64,000 nt of DNA from positions 56,287,517 through 56,351,516 of the forward strand of contig CM063503.1 of the NCBI GenBank assembly GCA_032207245.1. Direction: 5' to 3'. The first letter of the stretch is position 1; every line of letters starts with the position of its first letter. Below the pieces are notes generated by a model, which worked only from the letters and a program-made list of their open reading frames with translations, ran no database searches and was not told the origin of the DNA. Shown one piece after another: positions 52,450 to 64,000 of this stretch. The translations under genes were made by a program, and so were the position numbers. This DNA comes from Pardosa pseudoannulata (taxonomy: Eukaryota > Arthropoda > Arachnida > Araneae > Lycosidae).

Positions 52450-54070
52450 AAATAACCTTTAAAATGTATTATAATTTGTATCTAATTCTCAGCCTATAGT
52501 CGTAATATCGGACATTAAGCCACTACACATCATGCTACTTCACATAACCACTAATAAGTTAGATATTTATAAATTTCGTCATTATAGTGTAGTACTATAA
52601 GGCAGGTTTGTTCGTTAGTTGCTTTGTATTGCTACAGTCTACTTTTTTGCTACATGAGGTTTGAGACTATAAGCTAGAAAAAATCTTTGTAAGTCTTACT
52701 GCAGATGGAATAAACTTCCTTCCTTAATTTCCTGAATGAAATGTTTACTTCCAAGCAAAAGATAACAGACGACAAGGAAAAATATAAGTTACCAGAATTT
52801 TACCAGGGTACCATATCTTTCCTTTGAGTCCAATGATATGAGACAAATTGTTTTCAAAGAATTTCTTCCAGTCCGAAATTACTTGTAAGCAATAGGTTTC
52901 AGCTGAATTAGTGTCAGGTGTAGAAAGTTGATTGCATCACGGGGTATCAAGGATTCAAGTCCGTCTAGTTCTTTGAACTATCTTCTTGTAGACTTGGAGA
53001 ATGTACGGTATGAATTTATGGGTCTGAAATCCATTTTCTGAGAGGTTAGTAAGTGGAAGAGGCATACAGAATTAGAATAAAAATCTACCTCCTGCATATG
53101 ATCAATAATAAGTGGATTTTTCGAGACTTAATAAGTTTCATATCCATGCACTGCCTCGGAACTAAGCATATGCCATATTCTATTGTTCCAAAGCCATGTT
53201 TCATGAGCATGTAGGGTCATGTACTTGCCCATTGCCATCATTAGCAACATCAATAAATCACACCAATTTTGACAATAATAGATCGCTTCGTTAGGTTATT
53301 AACTTGATTCCTGCTCGAAAAAGTTAGACAATCAGCTTGGTGTTTCCTGAACTCCCATGTGTATTACACAAATGTGAACTTTTTACCCAAGTAATATCTA
53401 CAAGTCTTTCTCTCAAAAGGTAATAAATGGGATCAATCCATTATTTTGCAACATGTATAAAATCAGACGATCCGATTCCTGATAATTTCCATGATAAAAG
53501 AAGAAAAATAATTTTAGTTCTTAACGTTTGGAATTCCTGTAGAAAATGTTTGTCTTATATTACTAGAACTGTAAACCAAATCTCACCTTTCAGTTAATCT
53601 CGAAGAATGTTTTTTAAGCAAGCAACTTTAATTGATTTCTATAATTGTTATACATAAATGGATATATATTTACTACGATACTATAAATTCAGTACCTGTA
53701 GTTATTGAACGAAACTTACATATAAGCAACCATCCATATAACAAAAAGGATTTATTAATGTTATCAAACAAACAAGATTAAATGCACACATGATAATAAA
53801 CAGGATTCGAAATTTCCAATTGAATTTATTGTCAAATTACAAAACAAATAGATATATTTCTAAAGATAGAGCTTCAGAAAGATTTTAAAAATAAAAATAA
53901 AATATGTAACTATATAATGAATTTATTTCGTTCTTTTATATCTCTTAAAATGTATTGATACTGAATTAAATATTTTATATTTTACTCCCTCTAAAAATTT
54001 AACATACTTTAAGACATTTAGGGATGAAATAATTTGGACTAACAAACTAGAGTAGCTCTTTCAACAATAT
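52450..54070. other. Intronic sequence, in part less AT-rich, unassigned
   Basis: The part at 52650-53480 has more balanced composition than its surroundings, with no open frame above 60 codons. It could be an old transposon carcass. Minus-strand peptides around 53150-53240 gave no motif I recognise. Confidence 0.4.
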
Positions 54071-54076
54071 TTTTAG

Positions 54077-54092
54077 TATACATATATATACC

Positions 54093-54135
<43 letters not shown>

Positions 54136-54154
54136 TGTGTGTGTGTGTATGTGC

Positions 54155-54250
<96 letters not shown>

Positions 54251-54255
54251 GTATA

Positions 54256-54315
<60 letters not shown>

Positions 54316-54396
54316 CATATACATACATATACATACATATACATACATATACATATACATACACATACACACATACACATACACACACACATATAT

Positions 54397-54444
<48 letters not shown>

Positions 54445-54445
54445 A

Positions 54446-54528
<83 letters not shown>
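54077..54528. repeat. Long compound (TA)n/(TG)n/(CA)n array, ~450 bases
   Basis: TA, GTGTGTG, TA, CATA and CACACA blocks in succession. All overlapping open frames are Y/I/H/C repeats and artefactual. Confidence 0.97.
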
Positions 54529-54530
<2 letters not shown>

Positions 54531-54534
54531 TAAA

Positions 54535-55500
54535 GAAAGAGGGGGAAAGGGTGGAGTTATATGCTGTATTTTATTTCTTTTTCTTTTATTAACATTTAAA
54601 GCCAATAAACAGAGCTGCACTTTTTGGAACATTAACGATGAAAAGTTTGTTTTAATGTCAATGCATTTGATCAGAATTAAAATATTTCATCTTAAACACT
54701 GAGCAAATGCATTAAAATGCGACATCTGGAAAGGAAGGAATGCTTACTCATTTTATCAAAAAAAAAATAATAATAATAAAACTGCAGTGTCCATTAAAGA
54801 CTAGTAAGACAAAAGAACTTTTACATTTAGTTTCAATAAAATATTTAATTACGACTCGACGTAAAAGTAAGAACGTTTTTCTTTCTATAAAGAAATCAAC
54901 ATCGTTATTTTCATATTTGCATTTTCTTTAACTTTAATTAGAAATCTTGTCTTACTCCCTGAGTGAAAGAAGCATATGACTCAATCGAGAATTATTTATA
55001 CCATATAACCTCTACCTACGCACTTTTGTCTTTATTATATGCAAAAGCAAAAAGTACCAACTCGTTCAATTTATTACTTACAGTCTGTATTTTTCATTTC
55101 TAAATTAAAAGTAAAATCTTATTCATTTTCTTGACTCTTCGTAAAAAGGGATTGCATTAACTCTATATCAAACACTCAAGTTTTACTTTTGTTTTTTGTT
55201 TTATGTTAGTCTGCAGAGCGAAACTTCATTAGTTCTTGAGGAATTATAAATGGCATAAGGAAATGCATATATCTAAATATAGAATCTTTTGTTAATTATG
55301 TGTCACTCTGTACTATTTAGAGATTGGACTTATTTATATGTCACTGTGAATGTATTACTATTAAAAGTTAAAAGTCTCATTTTAAAACTCTGATCTATTA
55401 AAAGTCTGATTTTAATCTACAATACTGATTATTTAAAATATATATCTGTGACACCAATTTTTGAATTTAAAAGAATCAATGAGACAACATTTAATATAAT
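54535..55500. other. Intronic AT-rich sequence
   Basis: No gene called. The 63-codon plus frame at 54740-54931 is AT-driven. Confidence 0.5.
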
Positions 55501-55504
55501 ATGC

Positions 55505-55573
<69 letters not shown>
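55505..55573. repeat. (TA)n microsatellite
   Basis: About 69 bases of TA. Left flank of the LTR-like island. Confidence 0.97.
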
Positions 55574-55576
<3 letters not shown>

Positions 55577-55885
55577 CGTGGTCCGAGTAAACACACTAGT
55601 AAATATATAAATCAGTCCACTCTCAAGTAGTTCTTTTTCTTCTCTTTATTAATCCACTTCACACGCTACTCAACAATGGCGTCTCATATTGGCGCCAACT
55701 GCTAACAAAGGCAGTTTCCACTGCTTCGAGGAGCCACGTCTGACCGTGGACAGTGCATCCTGCTCTCTCTCTGCCCATATCACTGCGCGTGAGCCGTATT
55801 TATGTGACTAGTAACGCGAGGCGCGTTACTCCCATTAAAAGAATCCCTAATTAAATCTCTTAAATTACTCTATATTTTAAATCCT

Positions 55886-55889
<4 letters not shown>
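55574..55889 (-). mobile_element. Solo LTR in minus orientation, inserted in a TA array
   Basis: 316 bases, GC-richer, with pure TA on both sides. Plus-strand ends are TGACGTGG...CCTGACA, so TG...CA. On the minus strand a TATA-like CATAAATACGG (about 55793-55803) is followed about 150 bases later by AATAAAG (about 55645-55651), the order expected for U3-R-U5. A perfect hairpin AGTAACGCG-AGG-CGCGTTACT lies at 55810-55830. No internal region or second copy is present. Family not determined; Ty3/gypsy or BEL are possible. Confidence 0.7.
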
Positions 55890-55934
<45 letters not shown>

Positions 55935-55939
55935 ATGTG

Positions 55940-55995
<56 letters not shown>
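55890..55995. repeat. (TA)n array with a GTGTATGTG interruption
   Basis: About 106 bases; right flank of the solo LTR. Confidence 0.97.
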
Positions 55996-55999
<4 letters not shown>

Positions 56000-56035
56000 A
56001 ATATATACAATAAAGTATATAATATGTATATAAGG

Positions 56036-56847
56036 TATACTAGTATATAGCCCGTCATATGACGGGATCAGTAAAAGTTTTAATATTCCAGAATTGTAAA
56101 GTACCCTAGGAGGCAGGTAAAAAAATGGTTTGTTTTTGGCTGAGAATTATGCGATCAGTAATTTGTTTATCTTCATACTCCTCTAAAGCACCCCGATACT
56201 GTGAATGCAGTTGAGAATCACGTTGAATTTTTATAGAAAGGTAATTCAAAGTTTTCTTAGCTACGTCAAAATTATCGTTAAGTTCTTCCCAATTTTTTTG
56301 CCACAGTAAATAATGGAAGTAAAGGAATGAAACTATCATGTCTACTACACACTGGAGTTAAAATTTGTTGTTATTACCAGCGGTTAAATTTTCATTGCAA
56401 CAAAAAATAATCGATGATTAAATTTAAAATTATCACATATGTACCTAATCTATTATTTAAGCCAAATATAAAAGAAAATTATTTACGTAATATCTAAGTT
56501 CAGTGATAAAACGTATAAAAATAATGCAGACGATATTTAAAAAATTAAAAATAAAAAATGATTAAATTTGATGGTTAAAGGAATGATGTCATAATGCTAG
56601 AAAAAGAATGTTATTTTTACCTATATATTATGTGATAAATTTAATCTCCTGCTCTAAACTGGGGAAAATAGGGCTTGAAATAATGGCATTAAATGCTCGA
56701 AAAGGGGGGAAGGGGTAGATTTCGAAAGTTTCTAACCCTAAGTCATCAAGAATTCTATATGGATGCCGCTATCCATTCTAGGTGAAACCGCTTCATAAAT
56801 TCGAGGACAGACGGACAGATAACTTAGGCTATTATTATATAGGGTAA

Positions 56848-56848
<1 letters not shown>
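56036..56848 (+). mobile_element. Nonautonomous RTE-like retroposon, ~810 bp
   Basis: It opens TATACTAGTATATAGCCCGT and contains a perfect 16-bp palindrome, CCCGTCATATGACGGG (56051-56066). It closes GACAGACGGACAGATAACTT followed by TTATTATATAGGGTA, directly before a TA array. This head-and-tail pattern (TACTAG...CCCG at the start, CAGACAGACAGA..TTATTATA at the end) is one I associate with RTE-type LINE derivatives in arthropods. It has no coding potential of its own on the plus strand. Boundaries are approximate. Confidence 0.5.
56106..56339 (-). pseudogene. BEL/Pao retrotransposon polymerase fragment
   Basis: 77-codon minus-strand frame. WEELNDNFDVAKKTLNYL followed by RDSQLHSQYRGALEEYED and, near the end, TIFLP matches the start of BEL/Pao reverse transcriptase (AKKRFLSLE-KL-DPELHSQY..F..EYLELGHM...YYLPHH). 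The catalytic palm is absent, so this is a fragment only. It lies antisense inside the RTE-like element. Confidence 0.7.

Positions 56849-56850
<2 letters not shown>

Positions 56851-56913
<63 letters not shown>
56851..56913. repeat. (TA)n(TG)n microsatellite next to the acceptor
   Basis: About 49 bases of TA then about 14 of TG. It follows the tail of the RTE-like element and lies about 70 bases upstream of the splice acceptor of the second coding exon. Confidence 0.97.
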
Positions 56914-56983
56914 CTATACTTAGGTATGTTTCTACTATACAAATGTTTTTTCCAAATTAATTAAAGCTTCTAAATTATTTCAG

Positions 56984-57674
56984 GTTATTGTACTTTCGGA
57001 ACCAAGAATGAAAAAAATAATCAGCACTAGGAAGCGAGCACTTGACAAGTCCATCAAAGGTCTTGGCCAGCATGGAATGGTTGGAACATCCGAAAATACT
57101 CTTATGAATTTGCACGAAGCTTTGAAGCTTGAATTTGAAAGAGTTATTCATAGATACAAGAGTGCAGTGCAGAAATTGGATGAATTAAGCCTGGCTCCTA
57201 AACAGCCTGTTACGAGATCCATTTCTCATGGTCCAGCCCCAATTAAAGCAAGCCATCAACGGCAACTCAGCCTTCGGCAAGATGAAATCCAAGAAAGATT
57301 GATAAAGAACAAAACTCTTTTGAACGTCATTGAACCAACATTGAATAATCAAACCATGAACACTTTGCTAGGGATTCTACAAAAGCGTATTGAAACTGAT
57401 AAAGATGCCCTATTCCAGTATACTCAACTTCGAAAAGAAGTAAAGGATATGAGTTCAAATGCTGTTGTAGCGTCAGTGCTGATGAGATTTTCTCAAGGCT
57501 GTCAACAGCTCCTGGAACTAATGAAAGACTTTGGAGATGATGACAATGATGACAGCAGTACTGACATATCTGGTTACCACAGTGACTCCGACTCAGCAAT
57601 AGCTCTAAGCGGATCATCACCTGTAGGATCAACAACAAATCGAGCGTACAAGTACAACTTACTGTACAGATCTG
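56984..57674 (+). CDS. Unrecognised helical protein, second coding exon (residues 188-417)
   Basis: The acceptor TTATTTCAG ends at 56983. The frame starts in phase 0 (VIVLSEPRMKKIIS...) and continues exon 1 without a stop; the first ATG of the open frame (57008) is internal, residue 196. Residues about 223-255 (NTLMNLHEALKLEFERVIHR) and 287-345 are heptad-like, probably coiled or bundled helices. Residues 346-371 (SVLMRFSQGCQQLLELMKDF) form another helix. Residues 372-405 are acidic and serine-rich (DDDNDDSSTD...), possibly phosphorylated and disordered. The donor TCTG|GTAAGT at 57675 leaves phase 1; reading through gives a stop two codons on. No catalytic motif or membrane segment is seen. 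I infer a cytoplasmic scaffold or adaptor, but do not know the family. Confidence 0.9.
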
Positions 57675-58017
57675 GTAAGTAGATATTTCATACAAAACTG
57701 CTATGATGAATAAGATATGTAATTATTTCTTTGTGGCGTTTTTAATTGAATCTATTCTCTATATTTTTATTATAAATACAAAATCTAAAAATATGAATTA
57801 CATGAAATTTTAATTGAAAGGACTGCCAACTTCAAAGAAATTCATCGAAGTATCGTATAAAGGTTGAGGCAAAGGTAATTATAAAAAAATATTACCAAAA
57901 AAATTAATATAAATATTAAGATAATCCAAAAATTTGATATTGTTGATTACTAAGCCCTTTAGTCTAAATACTTTCTATATTAGATTTTCTCTATCTATTG
58001 TTTCATTTTAAAAGGCA

Positions 58018-58172
<155 letters not shown>

Positions 58173-58179
58173 AAATATA

Positions 58180-59350
58180 AACTGCTATAATAAGATAATT
58201 TCAGATAGATTGCTGATTTTCATTTACAACTTATACTATTTGTAAAATGCAAACAAAAGAACCGAGGAATATGTATATATTTCATATATTTGTTATTTTG
58301 TTTATATTGCCTTATAGTATATCGTACGGTTAAAGAAATTTAGAGACATGAAAACAATTTTGCTTTTATGACACGACTAAAGCAATGCATCTATAAAGTT
58401 GAAACAGACTTATTTTTGGATTAAATAAAATATTGGGTACCCCAAATTAATCCTTCTTATTAAGATCATCCTATGCTTTATTACATTTACAAAGATTGTA
58501 AGAGCATTTAGCGAACGTAAACTTAAACAAATATTATTGTTGTTGCATAATAATTCTAATTGCTTTCATCAAAAAGATTTCGTTCAATTTTATATCCAAC
58601 TGATATTTTACTTAAAAAAAATATAAACTCCTAAAATTTTACTTTAGATTTAAATATAAACTCCTTCTGATTACTTCCAATTCATTTTTAGTTGAATAAA
58701 GGTAGATAGGTAGATATTTTTTTAACTGACTATTACTTTTAAATAAGAATTAAAAAAATTATTTATTAAACTCTGACTTGCGAATATTAATAGAAACCAA
58801 AAGAGAAATTAATTTTTCCCTTTATTAAAAAGATACGGGGAAATTAAGAAAAAACATAATGGGTGCTTTTTTAATATCTTTAAACTATTCAAACAGTTGT
58901 CATAATGAAAAACCGGAGTGACATAATAATATTGATCACTAAAGATACGTATAAACTCTAGTACTTTTAAATATAATTAAATAAAATAAAGAATAACAAT
59001 AATTGGCAGAAAATCTCACTCTAGAAAAGTAATACAGCTTCCAGAAGAGGTAAATATCTTAGTGATTAGAAAGTAATTTCCTAAAATGCGTGAAAATAGT
59101 TTTCTTTTAATTATTTGAATTAAGATATTGCTAAGAATAAATAGAAAAAAATGAGTTATATCCCACTCTATGGACTTAATCACTCTTATTTACTGCCTTT
59201 ATGTTAATACTATAATGATTATCAAATGTTCTTCATTAATTATTAATTAAATTATAAAAAGAAAATAAAGGAAAACATACCATAAAAACTATCAGTAATA
59301 GCTCCAAAGATTTAATATAATAATATAGAGAATAAAAAGTAATGTTAAAA
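58180..59350. other. Intronic AT-rich sequence
   Basis: Nothing supportable was seen. Confidence 0.55.
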
Positions 59351-59354
59351 TGCG

Positions 59355-59411
59355 TATATATACGTATTTTTAAATATTAAGATATATAATATATATATAA
59401 AATATATATAT

Positions 59412-59445
<34 letters not shown>

Positions 59446-59626
59446 CATTATATATATATATATATATATATATATCATATATATTCTCTTTATATATTAT
59501 TATATACATACATATATATATTTCATATATATATATACATATATACATATTTATACAAATATATTATACATATATTTTTTACATATATTTTACATATTTA
59601 TCATATATATATATATTATATATATA

Positions 59627-59681
<55 letters not shown>

Positions 59682-59736
59682 GTATATATATTATATGTAT
59701 ATTATATTATATATATATGTATATATGTATATATAC
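59355..59736. repeat. Degenerate TA-rich microsatellite region
   Basis: TA repeats broken by TTATA, CATA, TTTATA and TGTA. It adjoins the 3' end of the minus-strand SINE at 59738. Confidence 0.9.
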
Positions 59737-59737
59737 T

Positions 59738-60015
59738 GGACGACCGACAGACGTTATCTTGTTTTAACGCCGTAAATCCAAAAATTGTAAAATGTTTTTA
59801 AATAAATTATAATTTGACCGTTTTGATGGAAAACTGATGAAAAAAATATATTAAAAATACTTGAAGCCACAACGTTTATAGTCATCGCAAACGTAATTAC
59901 TTTAAATTAAAAATTCCACACCGCCTGTACGGGGATTCGATCCTGGAACATCTCGGACTAAAACCTCTTTCGTCGACCACTGCACCACAGATACGTTGGC
60001 AGTGAAAGGCTTCAA
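59738..60015 (-). mobile_element. tRNA-derived SINE, minus strand
   Basis: On the minus strand the head has a clear A box (TGTGGTGCAGTGGTCGAC, about 59973-59990) and B box (GGATCGAATCCCC, about 59935-59947) at tRNA-like spacing, but the stems do not pair as in a tRNA. An AT-rich body follows, ending GTCTGTCGGTCGTCCAG. The TA/CATA region starts right after it. Confidence 0.75.
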
Positions 60016-60019
60016 GCAG

Positions 60020-60234
60020 AATTTATATAATCTCAATAAGCGTGCATTGAGATTTATCTCTGTTCTTCTGCATTTCTAATATTCTGTATTTTTAATAAAA
60101 AAAATTTCTATCGGATCAAATTGTGAATCTAAACCATTCTGGAATCAACTTAATTACATACACAAAATTTCATCAAAATCAGTCCTGCCGTTTAGGAGGA
60201 GTTCTATTAAAAACACACAGACAGAAGAATTATA
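60020..60234 (+). mobile_element. Retroposon 3' tail fragment (RTE-like)
   Basis: AATTTCATCAAAATCAGTCC then TGCCGTTTAGGAGGAGTTC and ACACACAGACAGA is a widely seen arthropod retroposon 3' tail. It ends directly in TATATATTAT and a TA array. The 5' part is missing or unrecognised. Confidence 0.55.
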
Positions 60235-60236
60235 TA

Positions 60237-60404
60237 TTATCTATATATATATATATATAATATATATAATTCTATATATATATATTATATATATATATAT
60301 ATATATCTTTTAATATATAGTATATATATACATATATATATATACATATATATATACATATATATACATATATATACATATATATATATACATATACACA
60401 TACC

Positions 60405-60438
<34 letters not shown>

Positions 60439-60504
60439 TATATATGTATATATATATACATATATGTATACATATATATACATACACACACACACACACA
60501 CATA

Positions 60505-60583
<79 letters not shown>
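60237..60583. repeat. Compound (TA)n/(CATA)n/(CA)n array, ~350 bases
   Basis: TA and CATA blocks with two (CA)n stretches. The 63-110-codon minus frames are artefacts. Confidence 0.95.
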
Positions 60584-60585
<2 letters not shown>

Positions 60586-60589
60586 CAAA

Positions 60590-62490
60590 TAAGATAATAC
60601 AAAATTCTTACATCCAAACATAATTGTGAAATATTTAGCTAAACGAAAAAAATCTTTCGTAAAGACTTCCCTCTTATCTACTTATGTGTTATCTACAGTG
60701 TTTGTTATATCATATGAAAACAAAATACTTGATTTAATTAAATTTTGACAGCTAACATTTCTGAAAAATAAAAAATTAATCTTCGTTTTGAGAAATAAAG
60801 TTTATAATCTTTTACCAGATTAAATAACTCTGCCTCGTTCTGTAAAGTAATTAGCCTATCGCAATATATTTGTAAGAATTCCCTAAAATAATGACAGATT
60901 GTGTCTTAAATAGTTTACCTGGAAAAAATATCTTATTTTATATATAATTACATAGCTGAGGATCGTTTGTGCGTTCAATTCTTCCTTTAAAAAAACGGAG
61001 CTTAGAAAGTGAACTTTTATTAATGGCTAGTAAATGAAAAAGAATGGGACAGGAGAGTTATTATCTTCGCTGTCTGTACGAGTTCTAATAATCTGTTTGG
61101 CACTAAGCAAGCTAAGTTAATGCAGACGTCAAAGCAAACTTAACAAGCTTCCCTGCCCATCTAAAAATAGGTTTCATTTATAAATCTTTCTAATAATCGT
61201 TATTTAGGCTTGTTAACTTGGATGCAATGATGTTATGTAAGCAGTTCATTGAATAATTTTAACGATGTGTTAGTATTGTGACTTTCAGCAATCCTGTTCT
61301 TACTGTTGAAACTGCTGTATGAATGTCATATCTGTTTAAGTATTTTAATAATTCTGGTTGAAGTGAAAATAATTTTTGGACCTTATTATAAACTTCATCT
61401 ACTGTTTTAGGGAAATTTTATTTAGATAGAAAAAACATAGCAATCATTTAAACATTCAGACGCAGATTTTCTTTTCCCAACATTGTATAAAGAAAAGTAC
61501 AGTGTAAAACTTTTACATAATCTTTTTTGTTTACATAATTTATTGTTGCTGTTAACAGTCTTCCCCACTCTTGAAGGTTTAATTCATAATTATTTCAAGA
61601 CATGAACAATTTGAAAGTTTGCTGTATATCTGTAAAGATGTTGTGGTATTTTGACTTTTAGTATTTCTATCACAAATATAAAAATTACTATGCAAATTTT
61701 AGACGTCATTAATGGTTTCAATTTTCTGGGTAAAAGAAAGAAGAGGATGAAAATTTCTTATCAAACAAATCGTGGACAGCTTTAAATTTAATATATTATT
61801 TATTATAGTAAGGATTAAGGAGCAGATTTGGTTATCAACACGCTGTTAAAGAAAAATATAGTTTAACAATACTACAAATGTACTACAAAAATACGGATTC
61901 ATTATTTTTCATAGACTTTGCTTATTAGTTAACTGTTTGGTGCTATCTTCAGTAAATTTTAATGACTTTACCATTCTTTGAAATACATTTAATTAGGAAA
62001 TATTGCACAATAAATAGTATGTGTACTGCTGTGTATTGCTAAAAAAGATATTTTTAATTATATAGTAGTTTCACTGAAGACACCGGTATGTCAATTAGCA
62101 CCTCTTCCTTAGGAATATACAAAAATATAATTTAAGAATTTATAGAGTACTGTGCATTCCTAATAAGATAGAATTAAGAAAAACAGTATAAATATAGCTA
62201 TTACTTCATTTTTGCCTTTTGTGAATATACTGTAAATAAACTTATTTAACCAAAATTACAATTACTGTTATATGAACACCATAAATTCTGACAAAATTAA
62301 ATTTACAATACGTGCCATATTTTATTTTATTCATAAAGATTATTTACTAATTTACTTTCTTCCTCTTGACCTATTTGTCTTTATATAATGTTTGGAAGAG
62401 AAAATCTGCCCCTGAAAAGTTAAACACTATTTATGGAAAAAATTAAACGGTCCTAGGAAGTCGCATACAAAATCTAAATAGCAAATTATT
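60590..62490. other. Intronic AT-rich sequence
   Basis: A slightly less AT-rich patch at 60955-61150 has no frame or motif. Nothing else is supported. Confidence 0.55.
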
Positions 62491-62496
62491 TCTATA

Positions 62497-64000
62497 TCTA
62501 TTCCAAGTTTAACTTCTGATGAAATATAATAACATCTTCATCTAACATCGGAAGAGAATTGAAATAGATTAAGTAATGGAAGCTTGAATGAAGATCAGTG
62601 ATCTAGTGTATCGTGTATCATGTGTTAAATTTACATGAAAATCGATGTTGACTGGATGAATGTTACTTAGACATAAATTACAGATGATAACGCAGAAAAT
62701 ACTGCTGGTTATAAAGTTATAGAAGTTATGACTGAATTATTTAAAAGCTATTTTGAACTGATTACATGTTATTATGATGACTTTTCAATAGTATAAATGT
62801 ACCATCCTAATATACGAAATTTAATTGTTCTTTACCAGTTATTACTTTATTTCTCAAAATTTTCAATACACCTCTATATATTTGTATACTAAAATTCCAA
62901 TTGCTTTTAAACATACTCCAAGAATTTAGACAGAAATAATTTTGCAATGCATACCAAATATATGAAATGAAGGTGTAACCTCCAACAGCTAAGTAGAAAA
63001 TCTTACCATATATATTCCAACTTCAACTTCTGGTGGAATAAAATAACCTTCTTATCTAACGGTGGAAGAAAGTTCAAAAAGGTTATGTAATTAAAACTTG
63101 TATGCAGATCAATGATCTAATTCATCAGATGTTAACACATTGTATGCGGGACACTTACTAACATGTTTTCTGACGATTGATACTTGAGTGCGAACACGTA
63201 CTAGTACGTTTTCTGACAATTGATACTTAACGCGGGTCAAGTACTGTTAATGTAACAACATGGTTTGCTTGTTGGTACAAAAATAACGGTATATACAGGA
63301 AGCCCAATGTTCTTGTCTACTACATATATTCTGGAAAAATTTAGACAAATAAAAACTAGTTTTTACATCAGTCGATGCTGAACCACAGAGAGGGAAAAAA
63401 TTAAAATTATATACTACTATTTCTATTTGATTTTTCATATTTACCATACTATTATAAGTTTATCCAATAAAAAATATATTTTTTGTTAACAAAAATCTTA
63501 TGTATGTTATTTATATATTTCTATTTATATATTTTTTTATATATTTCAATATAAAATACGAAAAATTGGTTAAAAAACTTAAATAATTTTCGATCTATTG
63601 AGATTTAACTGAATAGCTAAATTTACTCGCTAAACGCCCGTCCCCGGTTCAATTCCGCTGCGAAATGTACCCGCACACAATGTGTTAAAATTACATGAAA
63701 ACAGATGCTATTTTTGTCTTTCAGTGACTAGATGAATAAGGCTTAGAAATAAACTGCAGATGATTATACAGTTAACAATTTAGATGATAAAGCCATATAA
63801 ATGATAAACAAATAGTTCAAATCAACTTAGAATTTTTGAAAATTTTCATTATACCTCTATATATTTGTTTAAATAAAATTATAATTACTTTTAATCATAC
63901 TCATGCAATTTAGACAGAAATCATTTTGCAATGTATCCCCATATATATGAAATGAAGAGGTAACATCCAACAGCTAAATAAAAAATCTTACCATACATAT
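62497..64000. repeat. Tandem duplication, ~510-bp unit, at least 2 copies plus a partial third
   Basis: TATTCCAA(G/C)TT(T/C)AACTTCTG(A/G)TG starts near 62500 and 63010. GATCA(G/A)TGATCTA follows in both, and ACACCTCTATATATTTGT... recurs near 62870 and 63855. The second copy is interrupted by the TTAA element at 63136-63684. A third copy begins just before the window ends. Confidence 0.88.
63136..63684. mobile_element. piggyBac-type nonautonomous element, 549 bp
   Basis: The left end is CACATTGTATGCGGGAC and the reverse complement of the right end is CACATTGTGTGCGGGTAC, so the terminal inverted repeats match at 16 of 17 positions with one extra base. TTAA flanks both sides (63132-63135 and 63685-63688). 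A subterminal palindrome ACGTACTAGTACGT lies within two imperfect copies of a ~45-base repeat with TTTTCTGAC(G/A)ATTGATACTT. No transposase frame is present. The matching site in the upstream duplicate (TTAA at 62625-62628) is empty. Confidence 0.88.

Noticed and set aside
54740..54931. 63-codon plus-strand frame
   Set aside because: Lysine/serine-rich AT-driven composition with no motif.
57327..57695. 122-codon minus-strand frame
   Set aside because: It is antisense shadow of the second coding exon, whose plus frame has the splice sites and coding character.
59935..59990. A true tRNA gene on the minus strand
   Set aside because: A and B boxes are good, but the acceptor and T stems do not pair and a SINE body follows. 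It is a SINE head.

Overview
The window is strongly AT-rich eukaryotic DNA with very long introns, many long (TA)n arrays, tRNA-derived SINEs and decayed transposons. It looks like an arthropod chromosome. An araneomorph spider is the most likely host. That rests on the look of the retroelement debris (a decayed reverse-transcriptase/RNase H C-terminus near 33.7-33.9 kb and SINE tails), which I recognise by memory and not by a search. There are no bacterial-type genes, operons or CRISPR arrays.

Only one host gene is supported. It lies on the + strand. A CpG-richer island at about 20.7-21.4 kb is probably its promoter and 5' UTR. The first coding exon is 21587-22147 and the second is 56984-57674. 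They are separated by a 34.8-kb intron, and both exon ends at that junction are phase 0. The gene continues past the window through a donor at 57675. The joined partial protein (about 417 residues) is helical, with an acidic/serine-rich C-terminal stretch. I do not recognise its family.

Mobile elements identified from sequence are: four LTR-like islands lying in or beside (TA)n arrays (6.1, 8.3, 42.3 and 55.6 kb); two TTAA-flanked piggyBac-type nonautonomous elements (29.5 and 63.1 kb), each with an unoccupied TTAA in a neighbouring duplicate; a decayed mariner-superfamily transposase (38.0-38.3 kb, minus); a BEL/Pao polymerase fragment (56.1-56.3 kb, minus) inside an RTE-like element; an RNase H/zinc-knuckle remnant (33.7-33.9 kb); and several SINEs, two of one family (36.3 and 44.5 kb).

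The rest is mostly low-copy tandem duplication with units of about 60-580 bp, and more than 20 microsatellite arrays. The most informative relationships are: TA arrays used both as insertion targets and apparently as continuations of retroposon tails; a 307-bp tandem array whose unit contains the 3' part of a SINE; and local duplicates that record the pre-insertion state of TTAA elements. No complete transposable element and no functional RNA gene was found.
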